From: JACQAP01 sp035275265
GTDB lineage: Bacteria > Pseudomonadota > Gammaproteobacteria > Burkholderiales > JACQAP01
Direction: 5' to 3'
NCBI GenBank assembly: GCA_035275265.1
Contig: DATENC010000026.1
Location: forward strand, 620,001 to 684,000
DNA length: 64,000 bases
Shown here: in pieces, positions 50,930 to 59,298 of the stretch
Layout: the number at the start of each line of letters is the position of its first letter
Position numbering within the stretch: position 1 is the stretch's first letter
Program-made: the position numbers and the translations under genes
Notes under the pieces: generated by a model
The model's input: the letters and a program-made list of their open reading frames with translations, nothing else
Database searches by the model: none
What the model was told of the DNA's origin: nothing

Positions 50930-52264
50930 TCAGTGCAGCTTGATGTGCGGCTCGGTTCGGCGCGTGATGATTCGCGCCAGGGTGTCGAGGGACACTTTGA
51001 TGATCCCGTGCAAAGCCAGTTCGTGCATCTTGTATAGCGACAGGTACATGAGCTTGGCGAAAAAACCCTCCACCATCACGCTGCCGCGCGTTATCGCACC
51101 CATGAGGCTGCCTACGGTGCTGAATTTACCCAGCGAAACCAGCGAGCCGAAATCGCGGTAGACGAAAGGTCGGAGCGCTTCCCCGCGCAGCCGCCTGGAA
51201 AGCTGCTTGTACAGATGCGAGGCCTGCTGGTGCGCGGACTGCGCGCGCGGCGGGATCCATCCATTCTTGTCCGGCCACGGGCAGGCCGCGCAATCGCCGA
51301 AAGCGAACACGTCCGGATCGCGTGTGGTCTGCAATGTCTGGTTCACCACCAACTGGTTGATGCGGTTGGTCTCCAGCCCGTCGAGGTGCCCGAGAAAGTC
51401 CGGCGCCTTGATGCCGGCAGCCCATACCACCAGTTCGGCCGGTATCTCCCTGCCGTTCGCGGTCTTCACCCCGTGAGCCGAAACTTCGGTGACTTTTTCG
51501 CCGGTCAATACCTCGACCTTGAGTTTTTTCAGCAGGCCGAGGACTGCGATCGAGAGGCGTTCGGGGAGAGCAGGCAGGATCTTCGGAGCCGCTTCGACGA
51601 TTGTGATCCTGATGTCGCGTTCAGGGTTGATGCGATCCAGGCCGAAGGAGACAAACTCGCGGATGGTATTGTGCAGTTCCGCGGCCAGTTCCACGCCGGT
51701 GGCACCGGCGCCGATGATGGCGATGTGCAGTTGCCCTGGTTGCAGTGGTTCCGTCTGCGCATTGGCGCGCAAGCAGGCGTTGAGCAGCCGCGAGTGGAAA
51801 AGCGCCGCCTGCTGCGGGTTGTCCAACGAAATCGCGTGCTCACGGGCACCGGGGGTGCCGAAATCGTTGGTTGTGCTGCCTACCGCCATCACCAGCGTGC
51901 CGTAGGCAATTGCGCGGGCCGAAATGACTTCTCGTCCGTCCTCGTCCACGGTCGGCGCCAGGTGTATTTCCTTTTTTGCGCGGTTCAGCCCGTCCATGCG
52001 TCCGAGCCGGAACTGGAAATGGTGCCATCGTGCCTGGTAGAGATAGTCCAGCTCGTGATCGTTCATGTCCATGCTGCCGGCAGCGACCTGATGCAGGAGC
52101 GGCTTCCACAGGTGCGTGCGCGAGCGGTCCACGAGCGTAATGAGAGCCTGCTTGCGCTTGCCCAGCGTCCGTCCCAGGCGCGTGGCCAACTCGAGCCCGC
52201 CGGCGCCGCCGCCGACGATGACGAACTTATGCGGTTCGCCGTTTGATTTTTGTTCGCTCGTCAT
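50930..52264 (-). CDS. ndh: Type II NADH:quinone oxidoreductase
   Basis: A 444-residue flavoprotein starting MTSEQKSNGEPHKFVIVGGGAGGLE; the upstream in-frame ATG is less likely. FAD-binding GGGAGGLELATRLG, NAD-binding IIGAGATGVELAAELHN and the late FAD motif VFAFGDCAACPWP are present. It transfers electrons from NADH to quinone at the inner face of the membrane without pumping protons. Its 5-bp distance from the OMF gene makes it the first gene of the efflux run, an unusual place for this housekeeping enzyme. Confidence 0.92.
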   Translation of the reverse strand: MTSEQKSNGEPHKFVIVGGGAGGLELATRLGRTLGKRKQALITLVDRSRTHLWKPLLHQVAAGSMDMNDHELDYLYQARWHHFQFRLGRMDGLNRAKKEIHLAPTVDEDGREVISARAIAYGTLVMAVGSTTNDFGTPGAREHAISLDNPQQAALFHSRLLNACLRANAQTEPLQPGQLHIAIIGAGATGVELAAELHNTIREFVSFGLDRINPERDIRITIVEAAPKILPALPERLSIAVLGLLKKLKVEVLTGEKVTEVSAHGVKTANGREIPAELVVWAAGIKAPDFLGHLDGLETNRINQLVVNQTLQTTRDPDVFAFGDCAACPWPDKNGWIPPRAQSAHQQASHLYKQLSRRLRGEALRPFVYRDFGSLVSLGKFSTVGSLMGAITRGSVMVEGFFAKLMYLSLYKMHELALHGIIKVSLDTLARIITRRTEPHIKLH

Positions 52265-52355
52265 CGGAATAGACGGCCAATGCGGCCGGAATATCGGGAG
52301 TAATTGCCAGATCAAGCCCGGAGTTTATCTTGTCGCCCGGAATACTGCCCGGAGC

Positions 52356-52383
52356 AAAAAAAGCCCGCTTGGGAAACGGGCTT
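52356..52383 (-). terminator. Intrinsic terminator downstream of leuA
   Basis: On the minus strand AAGCCCG-TTTCCCAAG-CGGGCTT is followed by a T-rich run (52356-52362). The stem is 7 bp. It lies 75 bp after the leuA stop codon. Confidence 0.85.
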
Positions 52384-52457
52384 CATTGGCAATGCCGTGC
52401 GTCAACCCTTCGGATTCGGGCGCTCGAAACCGAAGATCGGCTGTTGCCGAGAACCGA

Positions 52458-54170
52458 TCAGGCAGCAGCGATGCGCTGCGCCGGCTCCTGCACTGTGATC
52501 CACCCTTTACGTGCCGCGCGATTGACCGCCGAAAGTACCGCCCGCAGTGTCGCGGTAACGATATTGCCGTGCATGCCCGCTCCATACAGAGTCTGGTCGC
52601 GGCCGATGCGGATTTGCACATAAGCCACGGCTGTCGCATCCTCGCCACTGCCCACGGCGTGCTCGTGATAATTCATGACGTGAACGTCAATGCCGCAGCC
52701 TTCGCACAACGCGCGCACGAAAGCGTCGACCGGACCGTTGCCTTTGCCGGCGATGGCGATTTCACGACCGTCGAATTTCAGCCGCGCGGAAACATTTTCG
52801 ACTTCGCCGTGGCCGGATTCATGCGTTATTCGATGTTCGACATACGCAAGAGGCCACGCGCTCTCCAGGTATTCGCGATCGAATGCAGCCTTGATCGCGA
52901 TCGACGAAAGCTCCTTGCCGCTTGCGTCGGTGATCGCCTGGATCACCTGGCTGAACTCGATCTGCAGCAGGCGCGGCAGTGACAAGGCAAAATCGCGTTC
53001 GAGCAGGTAGGCGATGCCACCTTTGCCCGACTGGCTGTTGACGCGAATGACCGCGTCGTAGGCGCGGCCGAGGTCGGCCGGATCGATGGGCAGATAAGGG
53101 ACTTCCCAGAGGTCGTCTGCATTGCGCGCGGCGAGGCCCTTCTTGATCGCGTCCTGGTGCGAACCGGAAAAAGCAGTGAACACCAGTTCGCCGCCGTAGG
53201 GATGGCGCGGGTGTACTGGCAACTGGTTGCAATGCTCGACCGCGCGTATCACGGCATTGATGTCGGAGAAATCGAGTCCCGGATCGACGCCTTGGGTATA
53301 GAGATTGAGCGCGAGCGTAACGAGGTCCACATTGCCGGTGCGCTCGCCGTTGCCAAACAGGCAGCCCTCGATGCGATCGGCGCCGGCCATGACGGCGAGC
53401 TCTGCGGCAGCCACCGCGCAACCGCGGTCGTTATGCGGGTGTACCGACAGCACGATGCTGTCGCGATTGGCGATGTGGCGGCCGAACCACTCGATCTGGT
53501 CGGCGTAAACGTTGGGTGTGGCCATCTCCACCGTGGCCGGCAGATTCAGAATGACCGGTCGCTGCGGTGTCGGCTGCCATACCGCGTTGACCGCATCGCA
53601 GATCTCGACGGCGAAATCCAGTTCAGTGCCAGTAAAGCTCTCCGGAGAGTACTGGAATATCCAGTCGGTTTCCGGCTGCTCGCGGGCACAGTCGCGAACG
53701 ACGCGCGCGCCATCGACGGCGATGGCGACGATGCCCGGTTTATCCAGACCGAACACGACCCGCCGTTGCACCGTCGAGGTCGAATTGTACAAATGCATGA
53801 TGGCGCGCTTGACGCCGCGCAGGGAATCGAAGGTGCGACGGATCAGCGGTTCGCGCGCCTGGGTCAGCACTTGGACCGTGACGTCATCGGGGATCAACCC
53901 CTCCTCGACCAGCTTGCGCACGAAATCGAAATCGGTCTGTGAGGCGGCCGGGAAACCAATCTCGATTTCCTTAAGTCCGGTTTTCACCAGGAGCATGAAC
54001 ATGCGCAGTTTGCGTTCCGCGTCCATCGGCTCGATCAGCGCCTGGTTGCCATCGCGCAGGTCGACGCTGCACCAGATCGGTGGTCGGGTGATGATTTGAT
54101 TCGGCCAGGTCCGGTCAGGCAAGGGGACCGGGGCAAACGGACGATATTTCTGTGAAGGGATTCGGTTCAT
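52458..54170 (-). CDS. leuA: 2-isopropylmalate synthase
   Basis: A 570-residue enzyme starting MNRIPSQKYRPFAPVPLPDR, the usual start for this protein; the longer open frame upstream is not protein-like. It shows CSVDLRDGNQALIEPMDA (catalytic Arg/Asp), the metal-binding HPHNDRG near residue 245, and a C-terminal LeuA regulatory domain. It condenses acetyl-CoA with 2-oxoisovalerate, the first step of leucine synthesis. Its promoter at 54347-54375 and a leucine-rich leader peptide at 54253-54339 lie upstream. Confidence 0.95.
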   Translation of the reverse strand: MNRIPSQKYRPFAPVPLPDRTWPNQIITRPPIWCSVDLRDGNQALIEPMDAERKLRMFMLLVKTGLKEIEIGFPAASQTDFDFVRKLVEEGLIPDDVTVQVLTQAREPLIRRTFDSLRGVKRAIMHLYNSTSTVQRRVVFGLDKPGIVAIAVDGARVVRDCAREQPETDWIFQYSPESFTGTELDFAVEICDAVNAVWQPTPQRPVILNLPATVEMATPNVYADQIEWFGRHIANRDSIVLSVHPHNDRGCAVAAAELAVMAGADRIEGCLFGNGERTGNVDLVTLALNLYTQGVDPGLDFSDINAVIRAVEHCNQLPVHPRHPYGGELVFTAFSGSHQDAIKKGLAARNADDLWEVPYLPIDPADLGRAYDAVIRVNSQSGKGGIAYLLERDFALSLPRLLQIEFSQVIQAITDASGKELSSIAIKAAFDREYLESAWPLAYVEHRITHESGHGEVENVSARLKFDGREIAIAGKGNGPVDAFVRALCEGCGIDVHVMNYHEHAVGSGEDATAVAYVQIRIGRDQTLYGAGMHGNIVTATLRAVLSAVNRAARKGWITVQEPAQRIAAA

Positions 54171-54252
54171 GGTATGGACTCGCACATTGTTGATGAGCCA
54201 CCACCGCCGGTCTTGCTTCGGCGGGCTTGGGTACTGCGAGGTTGGAGTTAGT

Positions 54253-54339
54253 TTATGTGCGCGCGGGGCGCAGCAGCAGGCCACCCAGCAGGATGCCGGG
54301 AAGAAGGGAATTAAGTTGGCCGTGCTGTTGGGAAAGCAT
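54253..54339 (-). CDS. Leucine-rich leader peptide of leuA
   Basis: A 28-codon frame, too short for ordinary gene calling, starts MLSQQHGQLNSLLPG and continues ILLGGLLLRPART. Nine of 28 residues are Leu, with clusters LL, LL and LLL read mostly by CTG and CTT codons, as in amino-acid leader peptides. The ATG is at the expected transcription start of the promoter at 54347-54375, so the message would be leaderless. The stop is 82 bp before leuA. Between them is a hairpin CCGCCG/CGGCGG (54204-54209, 54219-54224) without a U-run, so the mechanism may be translational or Rho-linked. Confidence 0.7.
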   Translation of the reverse strand: MLSQQHGQLNSLLPGILLGGLLLRPART

Positions 54340-54346
54340 GTTACGG

Positions 54347-54375
54347 ACTATAAGGCGTTTTTTTCGGGCCCGCAA
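54347..54375 (-). promoter_or_regulatory. Sigma70-like promoter of leader-leuA
   Basis: On the minus strand TTGCGG (54370-54375) and TATAGT (54347-54352) are spaced by 17 bp, directly after the pssA stop codon. The predicted start is at about 54340, next to the leader ATG. Confidence 0.7.
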
Positions 54376-54384
54376 GCCCCGTGA

Positions 54385-55182
54385 TTACATGTCCGAACCC
54401 GCCGATGGAGGCGGCGGAACGATCGGTTTCTTGCGCAGGCGTACCCACGCCCACATGGCATAGCCGGATGCGGCGTAGATCGCGAACAGGCTGAACAAGA
54501 CCTCCGGCAGGTTGTCGGTGACCTGCATCAGTGCCACCACGGCAAGCGCGATCATTACCAGCACGCTGAACGACACGCTCTTGCGCAGGTTGATGTCCTT
54601 GCCGCTGTAGAAGCGGATGTTGCTCACCATGGTGAAACCAGCGAAGAGCGTAAGTGTCCACGCCAGCCAGGGCACGTCGGCGCGTGCCACGTCATAGGCT
54701 TCCATAGCCCACACCAGTCCCGCGATCAGTCCTGCGGCGGCCGGGCTCGGCAACCCCTGGAAGTAGCGCTTGTCCACCACCTCGATATTGGTGTTGAAAC
54801 GCGCGAGCCGTAACGCGGCGCAGGCGCAATAGATGAAGGCCGCGCACCAGCCGAGCCTGCCCATTCCCTTGAGCGACCACTCGTAGATCACCAGCGCGGG
54901 CGCCGCACCGAAGGACACCATGTCGGAAAGACTGTCGTACTCGGCGCCGAATTCGCTTTGCGTGCGAGTGAGCCGCGCAACGCGGCCATCGAGCGCGTCG
55001 AATACCATGGCGGCGAACACGCCCGCCGCGGCCAACTCGAAGCGCAGGTTCATTGCCTGCACGATGGCATAGAAGCCGGCGAACAACCCGAACGTGGTGA
55101 TGGCGTTGGGAAGCCAGTAGATACCGCGCCGGCGAATGCCTGTGCGACTGAGCCACTGCGGTTTGGGTACCGGATGATTCAT
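54385..55182 (-). CDS. pssA: CDP-diacylglycerol-serine O-phosphatidyltransferase
   Basis: A 265-residue membrane enzyme; I use the ATG at 55182 since the frame start at 55188 is a TTG. The CDP-alcohol motif DALDGRVARLTRTQSEFG followed by AEYDSLSD gives the required DG(x)2AR(x)8G(x)3D(x)3D pattern. About six membrane helices follow. It makes phosphatidylserine, which the neighbouring Psd converts to phosphatidylethanolamine. It lies 6 bp after the psd stop. Confidence 0.93.
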   Translation of the reverse strand: MNHPVPKPQWLSRTGIRRRGIYWLPNAITTFGLFAGFYAIVQAMNLRFELAAAGVFAAMVFDALDGRVARLTRTQSEFGAEYDSLSDMVSFGAAPALVIYEWSLKGMGRLGWCAAFIYCACAALRLARFNTNIEVVDKRYFQGLPSPAAAGLIAGLVWAMEAYDVARADVPWLAWTLTLFAGFTMVSNIRFYSGKDINLRKSVSFSVLVMIALAVVALMQVTDNLPEVLFSLFAIYAASGYAMWAWVRLRKKPIVPPPPSAGSDM

Positions 55183-55188
55183 ATCCAA

Positions 55189-55839
55189 TTATTTGGCCGG
55201 AAACCACGCCAGAATGGTTTCCCCAGCATACACCCTGTCGCCGACCGCGGCACGCGGCGTCGCGCCGGGCGGCAGATACACGTCCACCCTCGAACCGAAA
55301 CGGATGAAGCCGAAACGTTGCCCGCGCACCAGACGGTCATGCGGCTTGACGTAGCACAGGATGCGGCGGGCAATCAGCCCGGCTACCTGTACGCAGGTGA
55401 CGTCCGCGCCGCGGTCGGCACGTATCCACAGTGCATTGCGTTCGTTTTCCAACGAAGCCTTGTTGAGCGCCGCATTGAGGAACCTGCCGCCGTAATACCA
55501 GCCCTTCTTCACCTCGCCATCGACCGGGCTGCGGTTGGAGTGCACGTCGAATACGTTCATGAACACGCTGATCTTCAGGGAATCGCGATCGAGGTAGGGG
55601 TCGCGGGATTTTTCCACCGCAACGATACGACCGTCTGCGGGCGAGACCACAGCTTCGGGATCGTTCGGGATGTTGCGTGGCGGGTCGCGGAAGAACTGCA
55701 GGATAAAAAGCGCCATCAGCCAAAACGGCAGCGACCACCATCCCCACAGGTGCGACACCAGCAGCGCAACAGCGACTGACGCCACGAGGAACAGCCAGCC
55801 TTCGCTGGCGATTATGGGGTGGGGATAGTTGGGTTTCAC
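55189..55839 (-). CDS. psd: Phosphatidylserine decarboxylase, short form
   Basis: A 216-residue proenzyme of the short (archaeal-like) Psd type, from a GTG at 55839. Two membrane segments lie near the N-terminus (WLFLVASVAVALLVSHLWG). PADGRIVAVE and DVHSNRSPVDGEV follow. RFGSRVDVYLP contains the Gly-Ser self-cleavage site that creates the pyruvoyl group. A repeat arm (55840-55882) directly abuts the start codon, and no ribosome-binding site is seen within it. Confidence 0.92.
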   Translation of the reverse strand: MKPNYPHPIIASEGWLFLVASVAVALLVSHLWGWWSLPFWLMALFILQFFRDPPRNIPNDPEAVVSPADGRIVAVEKSRDPYLDRDSLKISVFMNVFDVHSNRSPVDGEVKKGWYYGGRFLNAALNKASLENERNALWIRADRGADVTCVQVAGLIARRILCYVKPHDRLVRGQRFGFIRFGSRVDVYLPPGATPRAAVGDRVYAGETILAWFPAK

Positions 55840-55918
55840 GGGGCGAGGAGTGAGGGGTGAGGGGTGAGGGGTGAGGGGGGAAGCGCTTTTCTCCTAACCC
55901 CTTTCCCCTCACTCCTCA
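55840..55918. repeat. G-rich/C-rich inverted repeat with G-quadruplex potential, between ilvC and psd
   Basis: The G-rich arm has three GAGGGGT units ending in a run of six G, giving at least four tracts of four G spaced by TGA, on the plus strand. The C-rich arm (55901-55918) can pair with it across a short loop. The element fills the whole gap, from the psd start codon to the ilvC stop codon. Confidence 0.75.
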
Positions 55919-56935
55919 CTAGTTCTTCGACTTGTCCACCAGCCGGTTGGCCTTGATCCAAGGCATCATGTCGCGCAGTTTCTCGCCCACGACCTCGATC
56001 TGGTGCGCTCGGCCGATGCGGCGCATCGCGCCGAGCTTGGTTGCGCCGGTCTTGTTCTCCAGCAGGAATTCCTGGGCGTATGCGCCAGTCTGGATGTCTT
56101 TGAGAATCCTGCGCATCTCGTTGCGGGTTTCCTCGGTGATGATGCGCGGGCCGCGGGTGAAGTCCCCATACTCGGCGTTGTTCGAGATCGAGTAACGCAT
56201 GTTGGCAATGCCGCCCTCGTAGATCAGGTCCACGATCAGCTTCAGTTCATGCAGGCACTCGAAGTACGCCATCTCCGGCGCGTAGCCAGCCTCCACAAGC
56301 GTTTCGAAGCCGGCCTGAATCAACGCCGTGGTGCCACCGCACAGCACGACCTGCTCGCCGAACAGATCGGTCTCGGTTTCCTCGCGGAAGTTGGTCTCGA
56401 TGATGCCGGCCTTGCCGCCGCCAATGGCCGCCGCGTACGAGAGCGCCAGATCGCGCGCCTTCTTCGAAGGATTCTGGTGGATCGCGATTAGCATCGGAAC
56501 GCCGCCACCCTGCACGTAAGTCGAGCGCACGGTGTGACCAGGCGCCTTGGGAGCCACCATCACCACATCCAGATCGGCCCGGGGTACGACCTGCCCGAAG
56601 TGGATGTTGAAACCGTGCGCAAAGGCCAGCGCCGCGCCTTTCTTGATGTGAGGTTCGACTTCGCTGCGATAGACGTCGGCAATACTTTCATCGGGCAACA
56701 GGATCATCACGAAATCCGCCGCCTTGACCGCGTCGGCGATGTCCTTCACCTCCAATCCGGCCTTTTTCGCCTTGTCCCACGAACCGCCGCCCTTGCGCAA
56801 GCCCACGGTGACCTTCATGCCGGAATCCTTGAGGTTCAACGCGTGGGCGTGGCCCTGCGAGCCGTAACCCAGGATGGTGACCTTCTTTCCCTTGATTAGA
56901 CGCAGATCCGCGTCCTTGTCGTAAAAGACTTTCAT
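55919..56935 (-). CDS. ilvC: Ketol-acid reductoisomerase
   Basis: A 338-residue class I enzyme of normal length. It has VTILGYGSQGHAHALNLKDSG (NADPH loop), AFAHGFNIHFGQVVP, VVMVAPKAPGH, ETNFREETETDLFGEQVVLCGG with the metal-binding Glu/Asp, and the C-terminal EYGDFTRGPRI. It reduces and rearranges acetohydroxyacids in valine/isoleucine synthesis. It lies downstream of ilvB and ilvH on the same strand, about 100 bp from ilvH, a gap filled by a repeat. Confidence 0.97.
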   Translation of the reverse strand: MKVFYDKDADLRLIKGKKVTILGYGSQGHAHALNLKDSGMKVTVGLRKGGGSWDKAKKAGLEVKDIADAVKAADFVMILLPDESIADVYRSEVEPHIKKGAALAFAHGFNIHFGQVVPRADLDVVMVAPKAPGHTVRSTYVQGGGVPMLIAIHQNPSKKARDLALSYAAAIGGGKAGIIETNFREETETDLFGEQVVLCGGTTALIQAGFETLVEAGYAPEMAYFECLHELKLIVDLIYEGGIANMRYSISNNAEYGDFTRGPRIITEETRNEMRRILKDIQTGAYAQEFLLENKTGATKLGAMRRIGRAHQIEVVGEKLRDMMPWIKANRLVDKSKN

Positions 56936-56969
56936 GTTTCCCTCTTGTTGAAAATGCGTGAAGCGTTGA

Positions 56970-57038
56970 AGGGGAAGAGTGAGGAGGAAAGCAGCGTCTT
57001 GAACCCTCGCCCCTCACTCCTCACCCCTCACCCCTCAC
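56970..57038. repeat. G-rich/C-rich inverted repeat, between ilvH and ilvC
   Basis: A short G/A-rich arm (56970-56993) faces a long C-rich arm (57004-57038, units CCCCTCACTCCTCACC). The C-rich arm overlaps the ilvH stop codon at 57035-57037. The minus-strand transcript carries the G-rich side first. Confidence 0.7.
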
Positions 57039-57529
57039 TGAACTTTGAGGATGCGTTCACCGCGGCCGATACCCGAGGCGCCGGTACGTACTGTCTCCAG
57101 AATCACGCCCTGTTCGAGCGCTTCGAGAAAGGCATCGAGCTTGCTGCCTGTGCCGGTAAGTTCGATGGTGTAAGCCTTGTCTGTGACATCGACGATGCGT
57201 CCGCGGAAAATGTCAGCCATGCGCTTCATCTCTTCGCGGTCCTTGCCGGAGGCGCGAACCTTGACCAGCATCAGCTCGCGTTCGATGTGGTCGCCGTCGG
57301 ACAGATCCACTACTTTGACCACATCAACCAGCTTGTTGAGCTGCTTGGTGATCTGCTCGATGACGTCGTCGGAACCGCTAGTGACCACCGTCATGCGCGA
57401 CAGCGACGGGTCTTCTGTGGGCGCGACTGTCAGCGACTCGATGTTGTAGCCGCGCGCCGAGAACAAGCCAGCCACGCGAGACAGCGCGCCCGGCTCGTTT
57501 TCCATGAGTAGGGAGATGATGTGACGCAT
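57035..57529 (-). CDS. ilvH: Acetolactate synthase small (regulatory) subunit
   Basis: A 164-residue ACT-domain protein starting at the canonical MRHIISLLMENEPGALSRVAGLF; the TTG three codons earlier is ignored. The ACT fold is followed by the C-terminal domain found in IlvH/IlvN. It confers valine feedback control on IlvB. It starts 6 bp after the ilvB stop codon. Confidence 0.95.
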   Translation of the reverse strand: MRHIISLLMENEPGALSRVAGLFSARGYNIESLTVAPTEDPSLSRMTVVTSGSDDVIEQITKQLNKLVDVVKVVDLSDGDHIERELMLVKVRASGKDREEMKRMADIFRGRIVDVTDKAYTIELTGTGSKLDAFLEALEQGVILETVRTGASGIGRGERILKVQ

Positions 57530-57534
57530 TTGAC

Positions 57535-59259
57535 TCAAACAAGGATCATCTCCGACAGGCCCTTGCCGCCGGGCACCATCGGAAATACGTTCTCGGTCTG
57601 GTCGGTGATGAAGTCCATGAAAACGAGGTCGTTCTTGCGGCTGAACGCCTCTTTGAGCGCCGGCTCGACGTCCTCCGGCTTGTCTATGCGCATGCCCACA
57701 TGGCCGTAGGATTCGGTCAGCTTGACGAAGTCGGGCAACGCGTCCATGTACGACTCGGCGTAGCGGTTACCGTGGAAGAACTGCTGCCACTGACGCACCA
57801 TGCCCATGTAACGGTTGTTGAGGTTGACGATTTTCACCGGGAGACGGTACTGCTTCGCGGTGGACAGTTCCTGGATGCACATCTGGATGCTGGCCTCGCC
57901 GGTCACGCAGGCCACGGTCGCGTCCGGATATGCGAGTTGCACGCCGAGCGCGTACGGCAATCCCACGCCCATCGTGCCCAGTCCTCCGGAGTTGATCCAG
58001 CGGCGCGGCTTCTCGAACTTGTAGAACTGCGCCGCCCACATCTGGTGCTGCCCCACGTCCGAGGTCAGGAAAAGGTCCATCCGCTTGGTCAGTTCGTAGA
58101 GCTTTTCCATCACGTGCTGCGGCTTGATAATTTTCGACGTGCGGTCGTATTTCAGGCAGTCGCGGCCCCGCCACTGCTCGATCTGTGTCCACCATTCCTT
58201 GACCAGAGCCGGATCCGGGCGCTCCTTGGCAGCGGCGAGCTGACGATTCATCTCCTGCAGCACATCCCTGACGTCGCCGACGATCGGCACATCCACCCGT
58301 ACGCGCTTGGAGATCGATGAGGGGTCGATGTCGATATGGATGATCTTGCGATTTTCCTGGAAGAAATGCTTCGGATTGCCGATCACGCGGTCGTCGAAGC
58401 GCGCGCCGATCGCCAGCAGCACATCGCAGTTCTGCATCGCCATATTGGCTTCGTAGGTGCCGTGCATGCCGAGCATGCCCACGAACTGCCGATCGCTGGC
58501 GGGATAGCCGCCCAGGCCCATGAGGGTGTTGGTACAGGGGAAACCGAGCGAGCGCACCAGTTGCGTCAATTCGGCGGACGCGTTGCCGAGCACTATGCCG
58601 CCGCCGGTGTAGATCATCGGCCTCCTGGCTTCCAAGAGCAGCTGGATCGCCTTCTTGATCTGCCCGCTGTGTCCCTTGATCACCGGGTTGTAGGAGCGCA
58701 TCGTCACCGACTGCGGATAGAAGTACGCGGTTTTGGCGGTCTGCACGTCCTTGGGGATGTCCACCAGTACCGGGCCCGGACGACCGGTCGCGGCCAGATA
58801 AAAGGCCTTCTTCATGGTGACCGCGAGATCCTTTATGTCCTTCACCAGGAAATTGTGTTTTACGCACGGACGGGTGATCCCGACGGTGTCCACTTCCTGG
58901 AAGGCGTCCTGGCCGATAGCGTGCGTCGGCACCTGGCCGGTCACGATGACGATCGGTATGGAATCCATGTGAGCGGTGGCAATGCCGGTCACCGCATTGG
59001 TCACGCCCGGACCGGACGTCACCAACACCACGCCCACTTTTCCGGTGGACCGGGAATAGGCATCGGCGCCGTGCACCGCCGCCTGCTCGTGGCGAACCAA
59101 GATGTGCTTGAGCTTATCCTGTTTGAATAGCTCGTCGTACAGCGGAAGGACTGCACCGCCGGGGTAGCCGAAGATCAACTCGACGCCCTCTTCCTGAAGA
59201 CATCGAATCGTGATTTCGGCACCGGACAACTCGGTGGTAACGCCGGCAGTCAATTCCAT
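57535..59259 (-). CDS. ilvB: Acetolactate synthase large (catalytic) subunit
   Basis: A 574-residue thiamine-diphosphate enzyme. The glutamate-bearing segment FGYPGGAVLPLYDEL, the GPGVTNAVTGIATAHMDSIP region and the ThDP motif VTGEASIQMCIQELSTAKQY...NLNN are present. It condenses pyruvate to acetolactate or with 2-oxobutyrate. It is the first gene of ilvB-ilvH-ilvC. A promoter lies at 59299-59327, and I see no branched-chain leader peptide here. Confidence 0.96.
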   Translation of the reverse strand: MELTAGVTTELSGAEITIRCLQEEGVELIFGYPGGAVLPLYDELFKQDKLKHILVRHEQAAVHGADAYSRSTGKVGVVLVTSGPGVTNAVTGIATAHMDSIPIVIVTGQVPTHAIGQDAFQEVDTVGITRPCVKHNFLVKDIKDLAVTMKKAFYLAATGRPGPVLVDIPKDVQTAKTAYFYPQSVTMRSYNPVIKGHSGQIKKAIQLLLEARRPMIYTGGGIVLGNASAELTQLVRSLGFPCTNTLMGLGGYPASDRQFVGMLGMHGTYEANMAMQNCDVLLAIGARFDDRVIGNPKHFFQENRKIIHIDIDPSSISKRVRVDVPIVGDVRDVLQEMNRQLAAAKERPDPALVKEWWTQIEQWRGRDCLKYDRTSKIIKPQHVMEKLYELTKRMDLFLTSDVGQHQMWAAQFYKFEKPRRWINSGGLGTMGVGLPYALGVQLAYPDATVACVTGEASIQMCIQELSTAKQYRLPVKIVNLNNRYMGMVRQWQQFFHGNRYAESYMDALPDFVKLTESYGHVGMRIDKPEDVEPALKEAFSRKNDLVFMDFITDQTENVFPMVPGGKGLSEMILV

Positions 59260-59298
59260 TGAAACACCTAAGTGGCGAAAATTACGGGGGAACTTGCC

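Noticed and set aside
54171..54284. N-terminal extension of LeuA
   Set aside because: The frame is open upstream but the residues are not LeuA-like, and the leader peptide and hairpin occupy this DNA.
54357..54380. Terminator after pssA
   Set aside because: On the minus strand the homopolymer is A, not T, and the GGGC/GCCC stem is short; the sequence is better explained as the leuA promoter spacer.
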